Shown here: positions 35,161-47,220 of the stretch, piece by piece
How the letters are laid out: the number at the start of each line of letters is the position of its first letter
Position numbering within the stretch: position 1 is the first letter of the stretch
From: Mercurialis annua
Taxonomy: Eukaryota > Streptophyta > Magnoliopsida > Malpighiales > Euphorbiaceae
Reading direction: 5' to 3'
NCBI RefSeq assembly: GCF_937616625.2
Contig: NC_065576.1
Span: 6,760,501 to 6,824,500, forward strand
DNA: 64,000 nucleotides
Made by a program: the position numbers and the translations under genes
Notes under the pieces: generated by a model
Seen by the model: only the letters and a program-made list of their open reading frames with translations
Told to the model about the DNA's origin: nothing
Database searches by the model: none

Positions 35161-35831
35161 GGTTAATTGTAAATTAAATCACAAATTTTATCATAATTTA
35201 TAATTACAATACGAATTTTAAAACTTGATAATGTCAGTAACAAACTTTTATTTTTTGCCAAATTGATACACTGACCAATCATATAACGACACGTGGTGGT
35301 ACATTATAATGTCCACGTCAGTGTTTTTTTAGATTGTTGTACCAATTTGCCAAAAAGTGAAAATTGGTTATTAATAGACTTAATGTCTTAAAAAAACCCT
35401 GACCTTTCATCCTCTTTTCAATCCTACTCTGACGTTGCAAATCTGTCAATTTTACCCTTTTTTTGCATTTTTTTCATTTCAATTGTACCCTAAAGCATAA
35501 AATTGACCTTTTTTTATTTGGCATAAATTCTCTAAATTGACTCATTTTGCATTAGATTAACTTTTTATGTTAAATTGACCATTTAAAAAAAAAATATTGA
35601 ACTTTTTGTCAAATAAATAAAGGTCAATTTTATGTTTCAGGTACAATTGAAATGAAAAAAATACAAATTGGGGTGAAATTGACAATTTTTCAACGTCAGG
35701 GTAGGATTGAAAAGGGGATGAAAGGTCGGGTTTTTTTTAAGGCATTAAGCCTTATTAATATTGTCAAATTTTAAAGTTCGTGTTGTTATTGTAAATTAGG
35801 ATAAAATTTATAATTTAATTTGTAATTAATT
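35161..35831. mobile_element. Older TIR element, host of a nested MITE
   Basis: The left arm (about 35164-35245: TTAATTGTAAATTAAATC, TTTATCATAATTTATAATTAC) and the right arm (about 35755-35831, inverted: TTAATTACAAATTAAATT, TTTATCCTAATTTACAATAAC) match over about 75 bases. A younger MITE (35377-35751) sits inside. Removing it leaves an element of about 290 bp. The outer TSD is unclear. Confidence 0.65.
35377..35751. mobile_element. Mutator-like MITE, 375 bp, 9-bp TSD, nested
   Basis: Perfect TSD TTATTAATA at 35368-35376 and 35752-35760. Ends GACTTAATGTCTTAAAAAAA and, inverted, GGCTTAATGCCTTAAAAAAA; the arms continue as CCTGACCTTTCATCC / CCCGACCTTTCATCC. High arm identity fits a young insertion into the older element around it. 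Confidence 0.92.
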
Positions 35832-38800
35832 CAAATAAAAAAATCATTATTAATTAATTAAAATATTTAAAAGTGAATTATATACTCTGAATCGCAAATT
35901 AAAAGACCGGATTTTCTTTTACTCAAAGGAAAATAGTAGTTGTCATCATTGTCCACTTCATGCATGAAAATCAAGTACCACTTTGTATGACTTATATATT
36001 TAAGCAGCAGCATGAAAATTATATCTTAGATTTTTAGCTTCTAAAACATACTCAAAACCGGACATGTGGCATGTATCATAAATTTATACTATATCTTAAA
36101 ATATCTTTTTTGTTTCTTTCATATGTGTGGTTTGCAAATAAAATTTTGTTAACAGTAGAAAACTGAACTTAGAAACTAACTTTACATAGTATAAATTACC
36201 GACATGAAGATTCTAAATTAGATTTTTTTAAAGTTTAGTATTTAATTTTAATATTTAAAAGTCACACATACAAATATAAGCCTATTATTGATACATGTGG
36301 CATACAATCACATAACCTGCTTATACAGAATATAAAGACACAGGAAATGACAACTTAATTATATTCCCACATGATCCATGATTCTATATGATGTATTTTT
36401 TCTCATTACTAAAATCACCAAATTATACTGAAATATAATTTAATTTTATCATTCAATTATATGGGACCGAATGAATACAACTTCATTTTATATCCAGTGA
36501 AACTCCAATAAGAAATAAGAAGGGAAGAAAAAGAGAAAAAACTCCATTAAATTTATATTTGATTTATGAAGAATAAAAAAAAATCTGAAAATTTTAAAGT
36601 AATTTATTATATTTCATACAATTTAACCAAAAAAATGTAAGAATAATTATGTGTGAAATTTATAATTAGTGGGGCTAGTGGCAGCCAAAGAGACATAATT
36701 TCTAAGAAAGACTAAAAAAATATTCAATACACTTTGCTCTATTTAAACTATAGTCCCCACACAAGAGAAAGTGACAAATACAGTAAAATGAAATCTAATT
36801 TCATGACCTAATTTTACTATTTTGTTTTTATTAAAATGACCTAATTTCACTATTTTAAAGGTGACCCACATTCCCCATTGCCAGTACAGCATTTCTGTAC
36901 TATTTTCTTCTTGGTGGTTCATTAAAGGAGTAAATTACATCCACACACACACAGTCCCTCATTTTTTTTAGTATTTTTCACTAAAATCCTTTTACTTTGT
37001 AATTAATGTTTTTTCAAAATGTATGTAATCCAAAAGTCTTGACATGTTAAAAATAATAATAAAAACTTACATGATCAGCATGTACTACTACATTAAATAA
37101 TATAATTATATTATTTAATTTTAAAATTATATATATATATATATATATATAATTTTATATATAATATCTAGTGTTTATCTTAAAAATAAATACACCTCTC
37201 ATAATATATTTGTCTTAAGTACACCATCAAAAACAAACGCGTGCGAAGCCAAAAATTATTTTAGTGGAAGAAAATTAATATAGTATAAAATATAAAGATA
37301 AGATGATAAAACTATATTAAAAACAAACACAATATGTATAATTTAAACTAATTAATATGTTAGATTAACGCAATTGTTTTCAAAAAAAGATGATCAACTG
37401 ATCACCTTTTTCACAATCTCCACTTGCTCAAAGGTTATAAAATGGATCAATTATGTCATTCTTATGAAAAAGGGGGTCAATGCTGTCTGAATAGGGGGTA
37501 TATAATTGAGTTGTTTCAAAACTTCACGGGTATTATTTAAGATAAATATACTATGAGGGATTTATCTGTACTCCATAATAAGTATAGGGGTCAAATTGAA
37601 TCTTTTCCCTTATTTTAATTTTCTTGATTTGATGAATATTGATTTGACTTGATGATGGAGGACTATGCTATAGATCCTTATCAATTAAAGTGGGCACACA
37701 CTAAGACAAAAGAATGCAAGCTCCCACTCCAATTCCTCACTCTCTCCATCCTTCGATTTATCAATTTGCTTACGTTTTTTCTTAATTTGTAGGTCTTGTC
37801 GCAGGGCCATTTTGGCTAACAAATAAAAAAAATAAACGTTGTTTTCTCCATGTTGGATTAGTGGGTGGATAGAGATTCATGCATGTAAATGTTCGACTCA
37901 ACAACTTTAGAATTATTTATAATTTATTTGAATTGATGTTAGTCCGATTCAATTTCTATTGGAATTACTAATCAATTCACTTATTTAGTACTTCATATTA
38001 GTCTTTAATGTAGAACGATACCCGCTATGGATGAGTTCGAACAACAACTAAGAAGTTGCAACACCAACTTACACCGCAAAGAATATAAGAAAAGAGGGAA
38101 CCATAAAAAATACGATCAATATTCTATCTTTTATCTACCTTATCTACGATATATACCATAAATTTTGAAATTAAAGTGTGAGAATTAGGTAATTTAAAGC
38201 TTACAGTTTACTAATGGTTACGTTTATATTTTTTTGATGTAGATAGAGTTATAGAGATAACTATTCATGAATTAAGCTAATTAAAATATTAATTTATAAT
38301 GTGACTTGGGTAGTAACGGATTTAGAAATTTTTATAAGGCGGACAAAATTTTATAAAAATTTAATAAAGTGAATAAATTTAGCAAATTATAAAATTTAAG
38401 ATGAACAAACTATAAATTTTAAAATGATAAAGCTATATTATTTGATTATATATTAATATCTTTTAAGAAATTTAAAATTATAAAATAGATAATTATCCAT
38501 TATCGGCCCTTTTTAAATCCGCCACCAATTGTGAGAGAGAGTGAATGATAAGTAAAAGAGGTTTACAATTGGACAATAAATATGAAAAGAAGTTGTTTCT
38601 AATTTTACAATTTTCTCTCTACACAGAGTTTATAAAATAGAAAACGAAAAGTACCTATAACTTACTTAGGAGTGAAGGATAAGAATTAGAAAATAATCAT
38701 AAGAATATGTATTTTTTTATTTTGTAATTAACAATCTTGTCATATCAGCTTACACTCATACACGTAATTTTACGTAAATTCTCATCTAAATTGTTTGATC

Positions 38801-39060
38801 TCTATTATTTACTCCATAATCTTTGTGATAATTTAATTTATTAATTCTTTATTTAGATTAATATTGATAAATTAGACACTAGAAAAAAGTCATTACTAGT
38901 ACTTAAGTATTATTGACGTAACAAAAACAAAAACATCAATGACCATACTGTTTTTCTGCCTCTCTTTTTATTATAATTTCTTCTTCATTTAAATAGTACT
39001 AATTTTTATTGTTATTGAAAAAAATTAGCTATATATTTTATAATAAGTGAAAAGTAGGGA
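35832..39060. other. AT-rich intergenic region, no gene seen
   Basis: No supportable gene. A TA-dinucleotide run lies at about 37128-37151. At about 38313-38530 the strings TAGTAACGGATTTAG and TAAATCCGCCACC could be the ends of an old hAT-like element; the flanking 8-mers do not match well. Around 37540-37620 a GGGGTCAAATTGAA string resembles inner parts of Mutator-like MITEs. Confidence 0.4.
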
Positions 39061-39108
39061 TCTTTAAACGTACGGATGATAAGCACTCTCTCAGATGGGA
39101 CCCTATTT

Positions 39109-39199
39109 GATGATCAGAGATCACATGGGGACAGGCCCTATCAAAGACAATTGTTAGTGGCCTCTTAGTGCTCTTATCCCCACAGTGGATCATGATATC
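39109..39199. ncRNA. Candidate hairpin RNA locus, unproven
   Basis: Two arms (39109-39131, GATGATCAGAGATCACATGG..., and 39177-39199, TCCCCACAGTGGATCATGAT...) pair at about 19 of 23 positions, with a loop of about 45 bases. A second short stem (AGGCC/GGCCT) sits inside. The block 39060-39240 is distinctly less AT-rich than its surroundings. A 66-codon minus-strand frame overlaps it but shows no known domain. The arm size would suit a microRNA precursor, but I recognise no known family and the stem does not extend cleanly beyond the arms. Confidence 0.25.
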
Positions 39200-39244
39200 A
39201 CATGCTCCTTCATTTTTTAATTTAAATGTCCAAGCCATTTTCTA

Positions 39245-40079
39245 AAAATATGGCCAAAATCTTGGAGATTTTTTCTTGATGAAGTATATTCAAATTAAAA
39301 TTTAGTTGAATTGAGTTATATCTTTATTCCTTAGAATATATCTAGTCTCTTAAACAAAGAAAAAATATATCTAGTCTTAATTTAAATATTTTTTATTTTA
39401 TTGATTCAAAAAAAATTTAGATATTTTGCGAATAATTTTATTTTATAATTAGAGATGTTCATTAGATCGGTTAAGTAATTAAATCGAATTAACTAACATT
39501 AATTTTTTAATTTTTCTGATCAAATATTAGTTGAAATGTATATAAATTTGTGTAATTAAACCACAATAATTATTTGATTTGATCAGTTAAATTGAGTTAA
39601 CTGAATAATCAAATTCATTAATATTATTTATTATAAAAATTAATTTTGGTACTAATTATTCATTACATACAAATTTAGAGGGCGAATTAATATTTTAGCT
39701 CTATAAAAAAAGTAAAAGAATATTTTAAATTTTTGAAAAATTGCGATAATTTTTTATATAATTCAATTAATTCGACTCATTTTGACTAAAATTTTAAAAT
39801 TAAAAATCAAAACAAATCAAATAACCAAAAAAAGTTAATCATAATGAAAATAAATTAGCTGAAATCGAATAAACCAAAATTTCAGTTTGATATGATCAGT
39901 TCATGCGATTGTACATGAATATTGCAAATTCATATTTATTATTATTCTGAATTTTATTTTATCTTGAGTAAAATTATATCTAGAACAAATTAATTTTATT
40001 TGATATAAATAATAATTATAAATTTTATTAATTTTAATTTTTTTAATACAAAGAAAAAGGTAAAGGCCAAAAGACTAAA
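39245..40079. other. Intergenic region, no gene seen
   Basis: Very AT-rich. From 39455 to 39900, paired GATCGGTTAAGT- and CAGTTTGATATGATCAGTT-like strings suggest an old element of the 'ACCGAAC' type, too decayed to delimit. Confidence 0.35.
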
Positions 40080-40580
40080 AGACTAAAAAACTCTGCACAT
40101 TCTAGGGAGAAAAACATCAACCATATCTTTCATATTACGATCAACGAGATTGTCATGAATTTTTTCATAAATGACCAACCCTAGAATATGGGAAAAATCG
40201 AGATTAGTCACACAATTGGCACAACGATTCCTTTCTCTAAAAGTATGTCTGATATGAGCATGTCAATTTCTACCCAAGATGTTCTTAATAGCACGGTAAG
40301 GCTTGGTGTTCACATTAAATTTGTCCTCGTTCATCAAGAGAGTATCAACTGTTATCTTGCTATCCATCTCTAATATACCATTCCTGTCACCCCGCTGCCA
40401 AGCAATATCGAGACCATCGAGAGCGCCCTAAATTTCAGCTTGTAACACAGAGCATTTACCGATGAATCTACTGTAACTAAACATCCCAATACCTTCATTA
40501 CTAATTTCACTGCAACACCACCAGAGGCAGCAGTGTTAGTCGAAGATCGAACCGCGCCATCTGAATTGAGCTTAAGTCAA
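40080..40580 (-). pseudogene. LINE RNase H domain remnant
   Basis: Read on the minus strand, the RNase H signature appears in order: LKLNSDGAVRSSTNTAASGG (first catalytic Asp), AEI followed by a stop in place of the usual Trp, GALDGLDIAWQRGDRNGI, LEMDSK (third catalytic Asp), then IRHTFRERNRCANCVTNLD. The fourth catalytic Asp of the usual 'CAD' is Asn here. At least two in-frame stops (TAG and TGA, probably from Trp codons) show it is dead. This is a plant L1-type LINE fragment; the C-terminal part (about 40100-40200) is partly readable. Confidence 0.85.
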
Positions 40581-40649
40581 TATACTAGAGGCAAAGTCCC
40601 ATGCAATGAGCTGCGTAGACTTAGGAACAATACCAGGCCTTCCACATCC

Positions 40650-40803
40650 AGACTAATCCTCATTCGAGCTGGGTAGGTCTCTTACAGGAGGGAAAGCTCT
40701 AACCCCAACTTTTAAACGGCTGCATACATGAGTACGGTTCGAACCCGTGACCTCATTTAAATCAGGAGAGCACCTTACCAATTCACCTGCACCTCGGGGT
40801 TAT
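40650..40803 (-). mobile_element. tRNA-derived SINE
   Basis: On the minus strand a polymerase III B box (GGGTTCGAACCG, 40734-40745) follows an A-box-like GTGAATTGGTAAGG (40773-40787). The 3' part (GTTGGGGTTAGAGCTTTCCC ... GACCTACCCAGCTCG) resembles the widespread plant Au-type SINE. No poly(A) or TSD could be fixed. It lies in the same orientation just upstream of the LINE RNase H remnant. Confidence 0.7.
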
Positions 40804-41589
40804 TAAATAAGTTGCTTCATTAAATATATAATTTTTTTAAAGTGAAATATACAATTTAACTTATAAAGAAAAATTTATGCCTTTATAATTATATAATCCA
40901 CAAAATAAATTATAATATTAATTAGATATGACTCAATAAATAGGGTTAATTCTAATAAAATATTAAAATTTTGCGGGTCTTATCAGTTATAATCAAAATT
41001 TTCGAAATCGGCTAATTTAGCCAATTTTGGGATATTTAAAACCTTTTTTTAGTTATTTGTGAATCAAACCGAAAATTTTGTTATTTATGAATGGGTTAAA
41101 TTAATCGATTTTGAATGATATGACATATTTGAAACTCTTTATAGCGAAATCAATAAAAAACGGAGAAAATTATCTTTTAAAATTTCTTATAGAAGGTTGA
41201 GATATCAATCAATCTAATAATCTTGATTATTGGTTGTCTATATTAATATTATAAAAAGAAAGAAAGAAGAAGATGGGGTTAGTGTTAATAGAAGTGTTTA
41301 ATTTTGTCCTAATTAACCACTATATTAATAATGGGGAATCATATAATTAATTTCTCAACCAAAAAAGAAGATGGGTTGTTGATGAGATTGTTCCATGTTA
41401 ATTTCTTCTTTCAAAACAACAATAATGAAAATTTGGAAAGCCATGAAAAGTTCAGAAAGGACAAAATGCTTCTAGATGTGATTAACTGGTCTAAACCTGA
41501 TCTTAAAATAAATTAAGATTAATTACAAAACTTATTAAATTATTAAGGATTCTGCTTTTGTAATTGTCGACCCCAACGACTCGAACATC
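40804..41589. other. Intergenic region, no gene seen
   Basis: The 61-codon plus frame at 41331-41516 starts with MGNHIINFSTKKEDG but matches no family I recognise and has no clear promoter or splice context. It is left uncalled. Confidence 0.4.
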
Positions 41590-41598
41590 TTTCACTAT

Positions 41599-41956
41599 GG
41601 CCAAATGTTGTAAAAAGGCCAAACCTTTCACAAAAGTTTCACAAAAGTCCTGACCTTTCAATTTTGTCGATTTTGGCCAAAAACTGATTATTTGGTTTCA
41701 CAAAAGTCCTGACCTTTCAATTTTGTCGATTTTGGCCAAAAATGGATTATTTGGTTTCACAAAAGTCCTGACCTTTCAATATTTGGCATGCCACATAGGC
41801 GTCACATAGGCGCCACATAGGCAAATTGAAATCAAATTGAGAGTTGGCCACAATTGAAACCAAATAATTTATTTTTGGCCAAAATCGACAAAATTGAAAG
41901 GTCAGGACTTTTGTGAAACTTTTATGAAAGTTTTGGCCTTTTTAGCACATTTGGCC
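41599..41956. mobile_element. Mutator-like MITE with tandem arm duplication, 9-bp TSD
   Basis: Perfect TSD TTTCACTAT at 41590-41598 and 41957-41965. The ends GGCCAAATG are exactly inverted. The left arm contains a 59-bp tandem repeat (41641-41699, 41700-41758, then a partial copy from 41759), each with CCTGACCTTTCAATTTTGTC. The right arm has one copy. A small loop holds two ACATAGGCG-type repeats. No ORF. Confidence 0.93.
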
Positions 41957-42053
41957 TTTCACTATTTATAAGTATCGGGTTTAATTATGAAAATTTCATT
42001 AAATAAAAGTGTTATCTAAGTAAATTGTATTCTCCATAGAAAAAAAGTAAATT

Positions 42054-42280
42054 GTAAGAGGGGCATTTATCCCTCTCATTTTTAGTGGCATTTTTGCTGA
42101 CGTGGCATGACACGTGGCACTCCCATTGAGTGTCCAAGTCAGCAAAATTTTATCTAAAAACGTGCCCATGTTATTTTTGAAAAGAAATGAAAGGTAATGC
42201 CCTGAATTGACACGTTTTAAAGGTCGTGTTATTTTTGAAAATTCGTGTAAAGGTGGTGATTTTATATGTAATTAACCCTT
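42054..42280. mobile_element. Partial Mutator-like MITE fragment
   Basis: The right end (GTGTAAAGGTGGTGATTTTA ... GTAATTAACCC) is the same terminus as the element at 3556-3931. The left terminus is missing or too diverged. The interior contains TGACGTGGCATGACACGTGG, a G-box-like palindromic string. Confidence 0.6.
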
Positions 42281-42492
42281 AATATTATATCAATAATTGA
42301 TTTTTAATTTACTAATAAAGATGATGAGATATAATAGGGGGGTATAGCTTACATCACAACTGCATATATATATCTTGAATCTTTTTATTCTTTTTCAAAA
42401 GAGCCATCACAAATTGTGATCCAGAGAAGTAATGAGAATTAGGTATTATGATATTATAACATATATAGTAAGCTGATGTGATGTATAAAAAT

Positions 42493-42524
<32 letters not shown>
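42493..42524. repeat. Homopolymer run of 32 G
   Basis: Thirty-two consecutive G in the AT-rich surroundings. On the minus strand it yields a run of proline codons in a short, meaningless frame. Exact length is likely to vary between individuals and may be imprecise in the assembly. Confidence 0.9.
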
Positions 42525-42525
<1 letters not shown>

Positions 42526-43359
42526 TGCAAGCACAAGAATTCAATCCATGGATTTGTTAAGTTTTATGATGAGTACTTGTAGTGGAAATCCTAATAAAAT
42601 GTTAGGTATGTCCTATATTTCTATATATAAATTAGTACTCCAAAAACTTTAATTTTTTTATAATCTTAATAAAAAGATTTAGTTTTAACAATCTAAAATA
42701 TAAATTCTTAAATTGTTTTACGGTTCAAAATTTCAAAAAATACTGATGTGGAACATGCCACTGTCTCGACACAAATCTTTTTTATTCAAATATTATTATG
42801 CATTTTAAACTGTAAATAAGTCGTATAGTTTAGATAGTCAAAACTAAAAATTCACAATAAATTAAAATATGTGCTAAATTAATAATGTGCTTTGCAATTA
42901 CCTTTTTTTTATATATTGCGTCTGTTTTTTTTTATAAAATATATGAATTTTAGATGGATAAAATCTATAGAATTTGTACAACCCATGAGTGGTAAGCATC
43001 CATGAATTTTTGAATTTTTTTGTTTGCAATCTAATAGATAGAAAAGTTGTAATTCACCATTTATAAAACGCGCAGAATGATTTTGTCATTCTAGAAAAAT
43101 TCCAACAAATCAATAAATTTAAGTTCAATCTAAACGTGAAATTTTTATATTTATAAATTTCACATTTCATGGATTTAGTGAAATCTATGGATGTTAACAA
43201 CTCTCAATTGAAATGGTGTCTTACAGTATTCTCTCATGTTTATTGATTAAATAAAATTTTAGATTTTTTTTATTTAGATCGACATATTGTGGATCACTTT
43301 TATTAAATAAAGATTTAATTTCTTAAACAAACACGAACTCTAATGTGTTTTATAATCTT

Positions 43360-43585
43360 AATACAAACTTTTAATTTGAAAATATAGTATATGAACTATC
43401 ATTTTTTTTTTTGCAATCCGAAACACCGAGTAATCTTCTGTCAAAAAATATTGATGCGGACACCGAAATAAATATTGTTCTAGCGCACACATCAACATTT
43501 TTTGACAAAAAAATACTCGGTTTTTTGAATTGCAAAAGTTTGAAAGTTGATGCCCAACGTAATACGCTAAAGTTTAGGATGTTTA
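43360..43585. mobile_element. Small TIR element, TSD unresolved
   Basis: Arms at about 43412-43456 and 43490-43534 are inverted (GCAATCCGAAACACCGAGTA versus GCAATTCAAAAAACCGAGTA, followed by a shared GTCAAAAAATATTGATG / GTCAAAAAATGTTGATG). Weaker complementarity extends outward. The 89-codon minus frame across it is a by-product. Confidence 0.6.
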
Positions 43586-45980
43586 TTTGATTATAATATT
43601 TCAATTTTCCAAGCTTTGAACCATTCAAAATGCTCTCCACATATTGGCATGGATATTGTTGTTTATAGGTCGTGTTTTATGCCTTTTTATCATGCTAAGT
43701 AGTCGATCATAAAATTAGGCAGATAGATGGAGTAATCATGTTCTCGATGAAATTAATAATTTTTTAGTTAACAAAGATGTTGATCATAATCAATTACTCC
43801 AATTCTTTTAATTAATTTTTTGAGAGCGCATCTTAACGATACTAATTATATTCATCATCTCCAATTCCAAACATATTAAGTTGACAAATTATATATGCAT
43901 GCTGCATATGCTACTAAGGAATATAATATATAAAATTTGGATAATTGTTGCCCATATTTGATAATGTAAACCCACACTTATATTATTTTTATTTATAAAA
44001 TCTAAAAATATGAAGGATTTTTTTTTTTTGAAGATATAGATAAAAGTATAATATTAAAATTAATTAAATTATCTTATGAGACTAATATAATAATTTATGA
44101 AAGAGAAAAGGAGGGAGCAAATGTAGATAGAAATGTAATAATAATCTCTATCAAAATTTATTTATTCATATTTATTTAATAATTTATATTACCATTTATT
44201 TACTATGAATGATTTAATAATTAATAAATTATTAAAAAGAAAAATATTGCAATAATCACTATTAAAGTTTATTTCTTTAGATCTTAGTTTGATAATTTAG
44301 AAAAATATAATTAACTTTATAAATAATAACGAGTTGAATAAATAATATTTGTATATGCAACATATGAGTAAAATATTAATTATCAAAAAAAAATTTGTAG
44401 TCTTGTGAATTTGGTTTAAGTTAGTAATAAATGGGAATAACTCCTCTTAAGTTCAAAAACCTTTCATTTTCCTCAAGTCCATTTAGATAGATAATACATA
44501 CATAAATTTTATTTTAATATAATAATCTTCTTATAAAGTTGGATAATGATAAAATCATAAGCACAGAATCTAGCTTATGACTATAAATAAATTCATTGAA
44601 TTTCTACTTATGGTGAAGCAAGTTCAAAGTTTTTATAAGCTAGATACTTAGCTTAGATATAAAGAATGAATATTTAGCCAATACGAAACCTATAGTTTAA
44701 AAGTGAATTTTATCATTCTTGGATTCATATCCAATGTTATTGGTAAACATCATGTTTGGATAAAAAGTGATGGTTATCTTTTCAAATAGCATGTAGTTAT
44801 ATAATTTACTTTTTTTGCTCCAAAATAATATTATTATTGGTTAATTTTATAGTAGTTAAGGAAATATATTTTTTATAATAAGAATGTTATATTTTTACCC
44901 AAGAGTGATCAATATTCAGATGTAATAGAATTAATTAACTGAATCTAATTAAAAAATTAATCTAGTCTAGTTTCCGGTTCATTTGGTTCGACTATGGTTA
45001 ATTTAAAAAAAATATTTGCTTAATTCAGTTCGTTTTAGTTTGAGGCATTCTTGTAATTTTTTATATGTTAAATATCATTTTTTTTGTCATAGATTAAATA
45101 TCAATTTGTTCCCAGTATTTGTGTGATAATTAGAAATTACATACAAATTACTTTATATGTTATTATTATTTTTAAATAATTAATATTAATAAAATTTGAT
45201 TATTAGATTAATCAAAATAATCGACTGAATAAAAAAAATTATTTTAGCTTGATAACAATTCAATTTCTAAATATTTTAATTACAGTTCAATTAAAAATAA
45301 TTAAAACAAATTGATTTTAATTAATTTGATTCGGTAATTAAACCGACCGGTGCGCACCCCTAATAATTACTATGATAGTTTTTATAAATACTAGATTATA
45401 TCTATAAATATTTTTTGTTTGCTTGACACCAATATAAAATTAATAACGGTATAATTACGAACTAACAAAGATAGTTTTAATATAGAAAGTAGCTTCTATT
45501 ATGGTGCAAAAAAAGAAAAATAAACCTATTATTATGCAACAAGTGAAATTATTTAAATGCAAAAAATAATAATAAAAATATTTAAAACAATACTTTTTAT
45601 TCCATTTCTCAAAATTTTATTAATTTAAATGCATTATTACAAATTTCATTCCGTTCTCATGTTTTCTACATTTTCATTCTTGAGGAAACATACTCTAGTG
45701 CTCATGTTTTATATAATTATATGTTTGACCCATATTTTTTCATATAAATTTAAAATTTTTCTAAAAAAATTGGAATTTATACTAATGACTTGATGTCAAC
45801 TTAAAGCCAACCTTATATCAATTCAAAATCAATTTTATTCTGGGTTGTGAGGTACAAATATAAATTTTATTTTTTTAGAAGTTTTTATATAAAAATAATT
45901 CATGAGGTATAAATATAAATCTTTTGAAAATTTAAGACACTTTTGTAAACAATTTTTCATTCTTCCCTATTCAAAACTAA
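43586..45980. other. AT-rich intergenic region, no gene seen
   Basis: No supportable gene. At about 45340-45362 the string ACCGGTGCGCACCCCTA looks like the right end of a hAT element (compare 58111-58120). A left partner near 44893 (AAGAGTGATCA) is too weak to call. Confidence 0.4.
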
Positions 45981-46141
45981 ACCCAAAGGGCTTATTAGGT
46001 GTTTATCTAAAATAAAAAAATAATAGGAAATACTACCTCAGTGTGGAAAAGATATTAAGAATACCTCAGAATTTTTGTTTAATTATTTTTGTACTCTACG
46101 TGGCAAAATATTCAGAATTTTACTCTCACATTAATGACAGC

Positions 46142-46144
<3 letters not shown>

Positions 46145-46235
<91 letters not shown>
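46145..46235. repeat. CT-dinucleotide microsatellite, about 91 bp
   Basis: An uninterrupted CT run inside the left arm of the foldback element. The mirrored position in the right arm (47581-47600) carries a shorter GA run, so the left one has expanded or the right one shrunk. Ser/Leu-rich frames across it are artefacts. Confidence 0.95.
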
Positions 46236-46239
<4 letters not shown>

Positions 46240-46539
46240 GGTCCTTTTTTCTCCATTTTTGTTCCCTCCTTCATTATTTCTCTGCCATCACCTCTACCAT
46301 CGCTCCGCCATCGCCTCCGCCATCTCTCCGCCGTCATATTACCGTCGTTCCACTATTATTTGAGATTTAAATTATCGATTCTGTAATTTTTATGGTTTAC
46401 TTTAACTTACAGACCTAAAAAATATCGATCTTACAATTTTTCAGTTTTCAGATCTAAAAATCTGTAGAAAAAACGATTTTCATCTGAAAAAAATAATTTT
46501 CTGCAAAAAAAACGATTTTCTGCGAAAAAACAGTGTCTG

Positions 46540-47220
46540 ATTATCATATCATTATCACTACATTATCATCTCGTTATCATAACATTGCAGAAAATAAAAA
46601 AATTTCTATAGAAAAAAATGTTTGATTATCATACTGTTATTATAACATTATCATGACGTACTTTATCATAACAGTATATTATCATAACATTATCATGACG
46701 TAATTTATCATAACATTATATTATCATAACATTATCATGACGTACTTTATCATAACAGTATATTATCATAACATTATCATAACGTACTTTATCATAACTA
46801 TATCATAACATTTTAATATACCTTATCATATTATTATCATCAAATTTATCATACTGTTATCATAACGTTGTTTATCTTTTATCATAACTACATCACATTA
46901 TTATCATAACTTTATCACACTATTATCGTAATCGTATAATGTTATGATATTGATATGATAACCATCATACAAACATGTTAACGTTAATGATACCGAAATG
47001 ATAATCAATCACTTTTCTTGATACTATTATCATAAACCTTATCATACTATTATCACAAACGTATAATATTATGATACTGATATGATAATATTATGATACA
47101 TATATGCTAACGTTAATGATACCGATATGATAATCAAGTATTTTTTTTGATAATTTTTTTTACAGTGTTATGATAATGATATGATAATGTCATAGTGATA
47201 CCGATATGATAATCAGACGC
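46540..47220. repeat. Inverted arrays of an ATCATAAC-type motif
   Basis: TTATCATAACATTATCATGA-like units repeat many times on the left (46540-46920), and their reverse complement (ATGATAATGTTATGATA-like) repeats on the right (46935-47220). The switch of orientation near 46925 marks the centre of the foldback element. Irregular unit length suggests slippage and gene-conversion-like turnover. Confidence 0.85.

Noticed and set aside
38313..38530. Possible hAT MITE (TAGTAACGGATTTA ... TAAATCCGCCACC)
   Set aside because: The end similarity is fair, but the flanking 8-mers do not match, so it is mentioned only in the intergenic note.
41331..41516. 61-codon plus-strand frame
   Set aside because: No family resemblance, no promoter or splice evidence, and A-rich composition explains the Lys/Asn content.
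42354..42536. Minus-strand frame with a proline run
   Set aside because: The proline run is the 32-G homopolymer; the rest has no gene character.
44893..45362. Possible hAT element with right end TGCGCACCCCTA
   Set aside because: No acceptable left end or TSD could be found.
46043..46370. Two overlapping Ser/Leu-rich frames (93 and 106 codons)
   Set aside because: They are the translation of a CT microsatellite in the foldback element.
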